A stretch of DNA of 64,000 bases, from positions 1-64,000 of the forward strand of contig JACATO010001665.1 of the NCBI GenBank assembly GCA_018389105.1. Direction: 5' to 3'. The translations under genes and the position numbers were made by a program. The notes below the pieces were generated by a model. It saw only the letters and a program-made list of their open reading frames with translations, searched no databases and was not told the DNA's origin. Origin of the DNA: Nautilus pompilius. Its lineage: Eukaryota; Mollusca; Cephalopoda; Nautilida; Nautilidae. The number at the start of each line of letters is the position of its first letter. Position 1 is the first letter of the stretch. Shown piece by piece: positions 48,312 through 61,100 of this stretch.

Positions 48312-51300
48312 CTGCAGCCAAAGATGGATAAACCAAGAACACACACAAGAAAAACACAACGCAACAACTTACCATTTTTACTGCAGTTGTACGATCTGTC
48401 TGTATAGAAGATCTGAAACAGCAAAGGTTTTCCACCAATTTTGTCACATGGCATGGGAGGCCACTTTAATTCAAAGCCAGAGAGTCCAGCAATCAGAGAC
48501 GGCCGAGGTTGTTTTGATGCAACTGGAATCGCCAGAGAGAGAGAGAGAGAGATAACCAGATTTTCTCTAGCAAAAACAACATTTCAGTTGACAGCACAAT
48601 TAATTCACTCCAAGATTAAACAAACAGTCAAGAAAAACCTGCTGACTGTAATGAGTTTGGGAAATAGGAAACCACAGTATCTAAAAGCTGTTGGCAGTAA
48701 GTCCCGCCCGATGATAAGGTAGAGGCAGACGTGCATCCGCGTATGCAGAGGGCACAACAAACGCTGCCAGGCCGTCTGTGCTGCTGCTGTTTCCGTGCCT
48801 CAGAATGGCCCCGTGATAACCGTATAAACAAGCAAATTTTTGCTGTTAAGTGAGTTCAAGTATCAATGCATGTATTCTGTTGTAGTGTGCGTGAGACCTC
48901 TTCTCTCCCCGCCTGCCCCCCACACAACTTAGGCATAAATCTTTTACTTACTTCCATCATAAGAAAAAATGCATTTGTTAAAGTTCAAGCCGCTGCTTCT
49001 ATTGGCCGCGTTTGCTAACACGGCAAAGCGAATATTTCTAACTTCCTGGTGGGGTTTTTCCAGTGAGATTCCATGCTCTCTTTCACCTGCCGGTAAGACG
49101 TCCCAGTCGACATAGTTCTGAAACATGCAAGAAATGATAACTGGTGAGAACACGACAGCACACGTTCTCGCGTGCCGCCCCAACTACGGCACGGGGCGTG
49201 AACTTTTGCTTGTGTAACGATCAGACACCGAGAGAGAGCAGACAGAACACAGGACTACGTACCTGAACTGTGGAGCACCATTACAGAAATAGCAACTAGC
49301 GGCGATCTCAACAACAACAAAAAAAAGAAGCTTCTACACAAGATCTTTGATGCAGCACAACTCCCTCTTCAAAACCTACAACAACCAACCATATGTCGAA
49401 AACAAACAGACGATTAGTTCAAGGCGGCTGTGGTGTTTTTTAAGGCTCATTAAGAATTTCCAAAAGCTTTTTGCAGAGGGAGAGAGTGAGTGGGGGGGAG
49501 GAGGCATTGCAAAAAAATGGGTTTTGGTCAGTGGCACTAGCCTGATGCAGATGTGAAATTCCAGCAGGATAGCTGTGAAGGTGATGCAAAAAAATGGATG
49601 CTGGAGATGCCGGACCTATGCTGCAGTGTCTCTGAGAAAATTGGCTCGGAAATTTAGTCGGTCACCCGTCAGCCAAATAATGAAGTGAGATGCTGTTATA
49701 GAAACGTTTTCTAAAAAATCGCCAAGGGTGAAGCTGAGAGATGATGAAAATACTCAGGAGAGGGATCCAGTTTACCAAATAGCATCACCCTGGTAGCAGT
49801 ATTTTCTTCTGACCAGACCCCTCCAAAAGTACCATGCAACAATAACTGGTGTTTCTTCGGGATAGAGAACACCTAGGGGTCAACCTGGTGAACATGTAGG
49901 GGCACCTCAAACAATGTACACGATGGATAAAGAGATTACAGCTAAAATTCGCCTGATGCAGTGGAAATCAGGAACTGGATGAAGGAAGAAAAGATACATC
50001 AAAGTACAAATAAAAAAGATTGCATCTATAAAGCCTAAATTTGACCTTTAAAGTTAATATGAAAGCTGGCAAGCAAATTGTGCAAAGCCTGTGTGAGCAT
50101 GCTGAGTTATTGGGTAAGGAATGGTATCACAAGGTTCACCTACCTGAATTAGCCTGTGTTAGAGAGAAAGAGCTGAGATATCACTGCTATCCAACATGGT
50201 AAGCCGTTAGTTAGCATAATGTTTTCTTTATTAGAGTTGGTTCTTACCCTATCTGGTGTACAGCCATCATCACATTTCAAAATCCAAAATACAGTCACAT
50301 TCACAACTTCACCATCGTTTTTTAGCATCCATGATACTATGAAACTGCTATCATTTACCTTTTCAGCCACAACACCAAAAGGTTTTAACAAGGCTGAAAG
50401 AGAGAGAGAGAGAGAGAGAGATCAAAACGATTTGTTATATTATTATTTTGAAAACATCAGTTTCAATTATATGGCAAATGTAAGTGTGGTGGTATGCTGT
50501 ATGGAGTTGCTTCAGAAACCATTTTTCTTGTACTGCCCAATCAGCAAGAACAATCGGAAGGGTCCATTAGCTAAACGGGTTACTGGCATACCCACTTGGA
50601 AAGCTGAGTGAGGTTCAGTTCTGGGCATCCAGTAGAGTTCCTTTCTTGTGGGAGTCAACAATCTCCACCCACCGCCTGCTGATGGATTTTCATGGAGGAG
50701 CGAGAAGAAATGACTTTCCCAAGGTGTTCACACAAACTCAGTAATCTCTTACATACAATTAAATCGAAAAAGTATAACCAAAATTTAAAGCAGAATTTAA
50801 TTTCAATGTTTGGAACATATTATGTCAGAGTAGACAGATCAGATTCTATATACAAGGGAAATCAGATTTTGACAGCTGAAAAGGTTAGAGAGCCAGCAAC
50901 ACGAAAGTAGAAAGGTATGCCATGCAGTCAGCTAGTTACTGCTAAAAGGTGTCTTTAATAGAAATACCTGTTTTCAATTTCTTTACCTGGCCAACGGTAG
51001 GTCGGCAATACAGAGTAATGTTACATTGTTGTTCATCTAGTGAAAGGACAGTTCAGGTAAGGTCCAATCCACCTGGTCAAGTAACTCAAGACTAGAAGGC
51101 AAACTCACCGTCTTTCTTTTTGGGAATGAACACGTGCGCCGGTTCTGACTGGCCTTCTTTCGAGAGCGCCCTTATGCTGACAGTGAAGCCACAATCCTTT
51201 TGGCCGGCATTCAAAACAGCAGACTCCCGAGATGTGTTATTCGCTACTTTACTCCTTGACAGGAAGGACAGCCGGTAAGAGGTGATCCTACTTCTCTCAT

Positions 51301-54300
51301 AGTCCACGGGGTTTTGCTGTTTAAATATAAATGACAAAACAGAACAGTGTGTACCTCTCTCTTTTGTTCCCGCCTGCAACGGGCCGGGTACAATCAGAGA
51401 CCTGGCCGAGTAAATGTTTATGGGGTTCTTGAAGCGAGATAAGGCTTCAGAAAAAAAAAAAGTGTTGGTGGGGGGGGGGGCATCTGTGCGCCGCGCTATT
51501 TGGTAGTAAGGGGTCCAGAAGCCACTCGGTTCGTTCACAGCTTCCCTGACCTTAGTCACTCAAAGTCTAAATTGTTGAAGAAAACAGAAAAAAAGAGGGT
51601 GCTAATTGCTTTTCTTTCTTTCAATTAACTGTTATCAAACTCCTAATTCCTACATGGCTGATAATACACACTGGCCATAAGTTAAATACAACATATGGGA
51701 GATAACTCAACAATATTCTTCTCTCTCTTCCATATATATTAAATAATATATAATTATTTTCTTCACACTACTCCAAAAAAAAATAAAATAAATAAATAAA
51801 TACTGGGAAAATTTCTATAATTTAGTTTTAAAAAATTGAAAGAAAAATAAAATATAAAATGTGTGAAAATACACAAGTGCAAAAGTGGTCTTAGTTTATT
51901 CTACAGGGTGATTCATAAATATGTATACGCACTTTGAACATATCCATTTTTAATTCTTATTTTAGTGAATAAACAGAACTTTGTGGTGAACATGTGAAAA
52001 CAACATAAAATGGTCATTTCATGTCAGGTGTTTGAAACTGCGATGTTGCACACTTCCAAAATAACGCCTTCCTGTTTATATAAAGCCCACCACACAGCAG
52101 ACAGGGTTAGGCATTTTAGTCTGAAAATGTAAAGGAAGTGTAGTGTGTCTGGTTAAGGGAATAAGGGGCATCAGCTCCCACACGTTTATCAATTAGTCAC
52201 ATATGTGATAAATTTTAAAACCATGGAACTGTCCAAAATGAATGAAATCCAGAGCAGGGGAAAAAAAAGGGAGGAGGTGGAGGGAGGAGAGCATGAAGTT
52301 TTGAAACATCAGGTTTCTCTAAATAAGTCAACAAGGCAGTGCACACATGGATTGGAGATCAGTCAACCTGCTGCGCAGTGTGTTGTGAAGGAAACCGTAC
52401 ATACCTAGGCTTTTGCATGCTCTGAACAAAGGTAAGCCGAATAAAAAAATTACAGTTCTGTGAATGATTCATTAACATGCATAATCAATGTGGTGCTCTT
52501 GAGGACAGGGACAGTTTGGCTCAGACGAGGCATCCTGCAAATTGAATGGGAACAAATTGTCACAATGGAGTTTTGGGCAGGTGCGAAACCCAAACATGTA
52601 CTTGGAGAAAGATGCTGACCTAACAGGAGTTAAGGGTTAGGCTCTCTTCTCATGGCATTGTTGGGGCCCTGTTCTATTTTTTTTCTTATGATACTGTAAT
52701 GGATAAAAGTCATCTGGAAATGCTACACAACAATCCGTAAAAAATCTGCACGAAGGCAGATGTCGCACCATCACATCATCGCAGAGATGTTTGAGCCTTT
52801 TTTGATGCGGAGTTTCCTGAGATTGTGGTCAGGTCATCGTAGAACTGCTCACCAATATCCTCCAAGGTCCCTGCCCTTACATCGCTAAACTTCCACCTGT
52901 GTGAGGGAGTCCTGAAGGACAAAGTGTACGGAGCTAAACCTCGAATGCCACAAGACTTGGAGGAAAAGATTGAGCAGGAAGCACACAATGCCTCACATCA
53001 CATATGCACTATTGGGTGCAATCTGTCTCAGATCATCGTGTTGCAAACAATTTTTGTTTTTCACCACACACACACAGGTAATGAACCAAATTTGGACAAC
53101 AACGGCAATACATTTCTGTAGACTGTCGAAAGTAATGAGATACTGGTGTTAGTTCAGAAGAAAGAAGCGCCTCCTGATGTGGACAAGTGAGAAAGGTGCT
53201 TCTAGCTCCCGCATTCCACAAGCATAGGACTCACACCATCACTGAGCATCCAGTACCCTGATCATGTTAAAAAACACAGCAATGATAAACTTTTCTTTTC
53301 ATCAGTGGGAATCAATAAAGCATAGAAAAAAATTAGACTAATCTGTCAACAAAACAAAATGCCACTGCTGTTGATTGTATCCTGCAACAGCTAAAGCAGT
53401 GTTTATAGTAAGTGTATAAAAGGGGCACCCTCATGGATGGACGGATGGACAGCACAATTGCAGACCTGCAATGCGGAGATGATGCCTGATAATCTGTTTG
53501 CCAACAGAGGCCCCTGTGGTCACCACTAGTTGCTGGTCATGTCCTGTAGAGTAGCCAGCTACAAGAACCTGTCTCATCTATGAGTGGTGACTCTCTGGTA
53601 TCTGGAGTATTTCCTGCGCTGTGTAGTTTGTTTTGCTAACCCTTGGCATCAATCAAGATAGGGTGTTCTGGCATGTGCCAAAAAAAGGGGCAGCTTCTGC
53701 ATTTGAAAATACCATAGCAAGTGCTCTTGATTTGTTTATACTCTCATATCTCCATTAGAGAAATGACTACCCACCTAACAATGGGGCTCATTTATGGAAA
53801 ATCCATGTGCGTGCTATAAACTTCAAAACCTCGTCAAACCACCCATGGTGACAGCACGCTGATTGATGGAGATGTAAATAGAATCTTCAATCCAACATCT
53901 TTTTATCTCATTTTAACCATTCTTCCAACAGTGAAGTTTAATAAATATCTGGAAGGTTTAAAAATCTTTGTGTGGTTAGTATAAATGAAACAAAAAAGAA
54001 TACACACACACAACCATCATTATTAATCCATACAAATTTCCCCCTTACCTTCCAGTAAATCCTAAAGCAGCATACTAATTTACTGCATCCATCATTATCA
54101 GAGTAGGCTCCCTGGGTCAAAATTGGTCCCACAGGAACTGAAAATATTTAATATTAAAATAAAAAGTTCAAACACTATTGCAGGAACATATCTATTGCCA
54201 CAGCAACGTTAAACTACTATTAGGTTCCTTTACTCACACATTTAATACACTTCTATATCAAAACACCAAACGTGTAATACAAAGACAAAAGAAAATCTTG

Positions 54301-57300
54301 TTGTTGTTGTTTGTCATCCTTTTTAAACTCCAAATTTTTTTTTGAAGGTAAGGGAGATAACCACGAATGAGTACAAGATTACATCCCTTGCCAAAATATG
54401 TAATTCGAAGATTGCAGTGCCCATCAATATTTCCTTTTAAGAGAGAGGTTTGCCCAGGATAACTTGAGTAGAGACAGTAGACGGCTCGATGGAAACAAGA
54501 ATTTACTGGGGATGTTCAGGGTCTCCCACCACTGGAAATCTGGCTAACACAGGTCTGTTTTCCAGACCAGCGTATCCAGAATTCTGAAAATCATTCATGC
54601 ACAATATTTTAGCGAAGTCTTCGATTGGTGCTGGGTGTGTGTGCAGGGTTTCACACCTGGCCGGTTTTGTTTTAATCACACTACCAAAATCAGGACTTCA
54701 GTACACCTTCCAGAAACGCACCTATGAAACTTTACCCTTTTTACTTGAAGTTCGAGAAGAAGGGCATCACTTGCTTTCTTTAGGACGGGATCGGTGGGTG
54801 TGCGAAAGGAGTACTTTTCATAAATTAAACAAAACATGCAAAAGCAGGATTTCGCATTTTCCTTTCAAATGTACAATAGAGCAAGCAGTTCTCTCCCTTT
54901 ATGACTTGTTTGTGTTGTAACCCGTATTTCACCTGACTGGACAAGGAAATAGTAGACTGTATGAAAGTGACAAATGCACTCAGATCTCAACCAGCCTAAT
55001 GAAAGGCCCCAGCTAGAAATGGGGAAAGAGACTGGAGTACCTGGAGACAACCCACCTTGACAGGATGATGAAGAATGAGGAGAAATCAAGCTAGGGGAGG
55101 TTTACAAAGATTGCTTCCCAACAGGGATAACTTGGGCTCTCAACCAGAACATTAGTCTAAGTCATTGGCCATGCCCCAACCATGTAACAATTAATTTTAA
55201 AAACTTGAAGCAAAAAACATGAAATTTTTAAAAATATACAGTAACAGTGAACGTATTCAAGACAGTAGCATATAAAAATTTTGGCATTCGCGGCCCCGGT
55301 TATTCGCGGAATTTTCCTTAGAACCTAACTAATAATTGTTCGTGGAAACACCTACATATTCGCAGAATCGCAGACATCTTCCGCAATTTTTTTATGGCTT
55401 TTTCCGTGGCGATATATATTTTTTATGCTTTTTAATGCTAAATTATTAATAACAATATAATTTACTAATTTTGTAATATAAATACTAACATAAATTCAGC
55501 AAAATATCAATATAAAATAAATGGTATTGGCTACAGGTTTGAAAGTAGCCAATCCGAGAGTGTTATTCATTTCTCCTCGCTGCTGATTGGCTGCTGCCCA
55601 CGAGGCGCTGTCTCAGGCAGATGCAGCCCAGCAGCCCCGCATCATCCCAGTTTACCGCGTGTAGCTATCTCGAGTGTTTCGCTGAGTGTTGTATTTTTAT
55701 TAAATTATTATTATATATTTACTTATATTTTTTTATTATATTTTACATTATATTTTGACATTTATAGGCATTTTTATGGACCACGTCCAATATTCTTGGT
55801 TTTTCACTCTTCGCAGGTGCTCTAGGAATGTAACCCACGTGAATACCGGGGGACAACTGTACCACATTTTTGGTGTATATATATATCAGTACTCCACCTA
55901 TCCCCTGGAAGTCAAAGCTTCAACTTATCTATGGACAGAGTTATTTAAAGTGCTTTAATGATAATGACACAGTGGGTTATTTTCTGAGATAAACTGTAAA
56001 ATTATTCATTTGAAACAGACTACAGAAGTTACTGCCTGGAGCATTTGCTGATTGTGGGAACTATTCATCGTTAATGTGCTCACTGAAGCATGTGAAATTA
56101 TCCAACTAATAACAAACAAACACATGCTCATCAATTATGTTTTATCTATCCTTTTAAATCTTAATTATATGTATAAATACCCCTAACAAATCCTCTACCT
56201 CATATCTTAAAATGCTTCCCATGAAGGTGTGCAAGTTGTACATGACAGTTGGAAGTTGCTGAGTTTGCTGAAGAAAATGATTGTAATATGGCAGTGCACG
56301 GGAAATAGTGTCAATGATGGACTGGCATAAAGCAAATCGCAGTTTCAAAAGTAAGTGGACTAACATTGAGGACAAGTGGTAACCCAATGTATCACATGTC
56401 ACGGACTTTGTACTGCATAGGTGAAACTAAAGGCCAAACAAATCACAACTGATGATCGCTGACTACATTTTTCCTGATCTTCCTTTTGCTGGAATACAGC
56501 ATCCACCATGGTAGTTTTCCAGAAGTGTGTTCCATATTATCCAATCAAAGAACAGCTGAGTATGTTGGCCTAGTTGTGAACTCCAGATGTTTAACAACCT
56601 GAAACCAGGCTTAATATCACCTTGTGCTATCAAAAATGAAATCGAAAATTGAATTTCTGAACTTGTGTGTGCTTTACTATCTCAGAATCAAATAGAAATG
56701 TTGGACCCAGATAAAACTGACATATTCGGCTTTTTAAAGTAGTCTATTCAACTCAGTGCAAATGACATGGGATCACCTGATAATCACTGATGTCCATCCC
56801 TAACTAAAAATAGATACTGGGCTTCCGATACCAGAACCAATCTCTCTCCATGGTTACTAACATTTTTAAAAACTATTTCAACAGTCCATTTACTTGAGAG
56901 ATCATCCCACAAAGTGGTTTATATGCACAAAACAGCTAATTAATATTCATGAGCCCAAAAGTACTGTAGGCAGAGATGCAATGCAAGTGCTAGAGGGATC
57001 TGATTGGCTGAGTTTGGCTAACCACTGCATTTGATCCAACCTCGTCTCACACTACACACCCACTTATAAATGGTACTGTAATCAGATAAAGGAGATTTCC
57101 GGGTTTTAACTAGTCTGTGCTCTGACTGCACACATTTTTTTGGTGAAGAATGCAGTAAGCAGAGGCCTCATTTTATTTTAACTTTTTAAAAATTTACTTC
57201 ACAAAACCTTTTTTTGTGCGCGCGCGCGCGTGTCAAAAGCACAAAACTGACAAGAAGCAATTTGCCTGCGAGTTCTGACAGACTCCTGAAATTAAATGGC

Positions 57301-58102
57301 TCTGCCCAATCACTGACCTTCTGGCAGAGTTGAGCTGTTTATCTTCATCACGTTGCTCCAATATTTGCTTTTTATCAGCTTGTACCTCAGCTGTATATCG
57401 TAGGATGTCTTCGGAACCAAGCCATCAAGAGTGATAACTCGAGGATCAGCAAAGAATTTGGTCACGTTTTTCTGGAGGGAAAAAAAAAAAAACAACAAAC
57501 AATAAAATAGATTTAACTCTTGTAAAGCCCCGGGGGCCACAAATTGTAATATTCAAAATTAAAAAAAAAATATTTCATCATGGATAAAAAGTTAAGCAAT
57601 ACAGGATTGGTCTCGAGCTGCTGCCAACAGTGTAGTAACTGACTGTTTGGGCTGTCAGTCAGCGTAAACTTGAAAATGAAGAACAGAATGGTTTAGATTA
57701 CACATTCCTGACAATGATAAGTTGAAAACACCCCATCTGCCAGTTATGAATTGTAGAGACAAATCAAATTATATCCCCTTTGAACTTGCCTAAAATCCAA
57801 CAAAGTCAACGGGTAATGCACATTAACATTCTCTACTGCAGCACAATATTACACAAGTTTGTTTTCTGTTTTTCATTTAACCTTATCTTCACACAATTTA
57901 CTGCAACTCCCCCCCAAACCTCATTTCTTTCATTCTCTAACCTATAACCTTGCACAAAAACATTTCTTTGCAATCCATTGAAAAAAAACAACAACAAATG
58001 AATGAGGAATGGACATTTAGTAGGCTGATAATCCAGTGAAAGTCCTGAGATGTTAAACGATTATAAAACATTTATCTAGGGTGATGGAAGCCACAATTCA
58101 AA

Positions 58103-58153
<51 letters not shown>

Positions 58154-61100
58154 TTAGTACAGTTAAATAGATTTAATTAGAATAACTACCTTTGAGAAAG
58201 TCTTGTCAGCCTTAAGGGTTACCAGCATGTATACTGCAGACCCAAATGCATCTGAAAATTCAGGACACCAATCCCAAGTCATTCTCAAGGCTGTATGGCT
58301 AACCGTTGCAACCGCCAAGTTTTGCAATTTTGAAATATTCACTAAATAAAATAAAAATGTCCAGTTACTAATGAGTACAGGAAATCACATGACTAGTTGA
58401 GCAAATGAAATATAGCAAATACAATAGCAAAAAAATACAACAAAAGGGAGATAGCAACATTTTCTGAAGAAAAAACAACAAATTTAAAAAGAGAATTCAT
58501 AGAGGGAGCAGCAGTAACTAGCAGGAATCTGCTTAGCTGTTACATTCAATACTGACTTTTAAAACTTTGACAGAAACAAAGATGAAGGTTTTCTCAGTTT
58601 AGATTCTGCATGAGAAATGTAGTTGGTTTAAATTGTTAAATACTATTGATGAATACATACACCGAGGAAGATCAATAATTAACACATTGCTATGATATTG
58701 ATTGAAATTCAATATGGATGCTGAATTAATTAGAAGTCCCCAACAAATTTTACAGAACAAAACTGTCTTAGATGGGACAAATTTCAGAAGCATTGCTTCA
58801 GAAAGAAAAACGCTATATAGGGGGTAAATGAAGGGAACTAGGACAGTTTCTCGTTTGGCAGAAACCATTCTTAAGTCTGGCCAAACCATCTACACACAAG
58901 ATTTTAAAGAACCTGTTAGGCTAAAAACAAAAGTTATCACTAACATACAAACAGAAATTTTAAAAAAAGCAAAGAAACAAAACAATACCTATTGAAATAT
59001 CTGTTTTAACAGTAAAGTTATAGGAAACTGTATGTATTTGATTTGCTCCCACCAGATGAAATTCATATTTCATATTTCTAAAAAAGCAATCTCCTAATGG
59101 TGTCAGTCTGCAGCTGCATCCATGAGAACTGTCTGTTACTGTACAACACCTGCAGAGTTCCTCGTTTCCATGGCAAAATTGCTTACAACTTTTGTTTTTG
59201 GCATCAGTGAGAAAATATCTGAAATGAACAAGCAGGCAAATACTTCAACCACAGCAACCAGAGATGTTTTAGTGTAGAAAACTGGTTCATAAAGACAGCT
59301 GACCAGCAGTGTACAAATTGAAATCTTCTGTCTTCCCACACCCAGCACAAAATTAATTACAATTCATTCCACAAATCCTATGCTAGAGAGAACATTTTAC
59401 ACGCATGGAGACAAAATAATGATAATTATTAAGCTCAGCCTGTTCATTATGTATCCAGTGCAACCAAATACTTTTATTTATAAACCATCCACTGAAATCC
59501 TGCTGACATTAGTGAAGTGCCATGCCCCTAAGATTTTCCCATTTTTAATTAGTTAGTCTGAACCTGGATATACCTGAATGTGTAAAGCTTTGGATGCTTG
59601 ACTCAAAACCTGTGGGGAAGTAACCAGCACACCTAGACGGGGGAAATTCAGTCGCCCAATGAATACCCAGCCAATGGCTAGGAAGAGACATCCAACCAAC
59701 AAAGCTAGGTGGACTTGTGAGCTCCATCTCACTCTCATGATTTCCTCTTGAATCGAAGTGAGACAATTTTCTTTTTTTCTGTCATTTAATTTTAAAACTA
59801 AACAATTCGCCACTTACTGGCGAGGTTAAGGTAAGTTTACGTAAACACTAATGCACTACCTGCTGAATTATGCATCATTAGAAATTATGGCAGGGCGAGA
59901 GAAGCCGGTCAGATGAATGAAACAATTTTACCAATACGCCATGTAAGACAAAAAAATACACTTACTGTTATTTTCTAAAAAAAAAAGTAAAGTCTAAAAC
60001 TACAAAACATACTGAAAATGCTATTTACTACATAAACAGCTTATGTGAAGTATGCAGCCCTAGTAAACTGACATTTTATTCTGGCTGCAGGCTGTTTTCT
60101 AAGGGAAGACTTTGACTGCAACAGACATACAACAAACCAGGGGTGCTGATCCATGCTCGTTCACCTGACATGTTCTCCTTCATCTCACCTAACATGATTT
60201 CGTTACATCTTTGGCACAGTATGAATCCTACCAAAATCACAACTACAGTTCATGAGGTGCACGTATATATATATATATATACCTTTTATTTCAATAATTA
60301 ACCGTTTTGGCCAAAAACTGACTATCGAAAGTATCTGCCATACAAGTTCCTCATTTGGAAAACCTGTTCATGTCAGTTCACCAAATAAAATTTCCTGTCT
60401 GCTTAGCATCTAGAACAGGTTTCCTTATCCCAACTTAGTAACATTTTAGATATAGAGATTTAGATGACCAATTTCTTTGGTCTTCCTAACAACCATTTTT
60501 ACACACACGCAAATATATCAGATGAAAATCGCTGTAAATAACCAAGGAATACATTTCCTAGTTAACCCTTAACAAGCTGAACCGGTTGACGGATTTGTTT
60601 CAAGGCACAGCACGGTGTCCAATAAATTATCTCTTTTACAGATGGAACCAACAACCACCATCCGAATCTCCCTGACCCCTGACGACAGACACGTCTACAT
60701 AAGGAAAACCAGAGGAAACCTGTGTTTATTCACAGCAGCAGCGATTGGATGGAGCTTCACTTACCCCTGAGAGTAATTGAGAGACCAAACTGTCTTGAAA
60801 GGTTCCATATTTTTATCTGGAGGAATCCGGAAGAAGCAAACTAATTCTCTAAAATCTTCAGAAAAGCAGCCCTTTTCCGTCGGTACCGGAGGATTGTCTA
60901 AAATTAAAAAAACAAAAAGAAAATTTAATTGCATTTTTAAAAAATTCAATTCAAAACAAAACTTTATATAGATAGTCGAGTGCTATTATTATTATTATTA
61001 TTATTTTTTTCAGAATAAATCTGGCAACACAGGGTTCATACACCTTCAATGGTCACACACCTGTTCTTCACCCCGAGAGGGTCATTACTTAAACCGTAGT

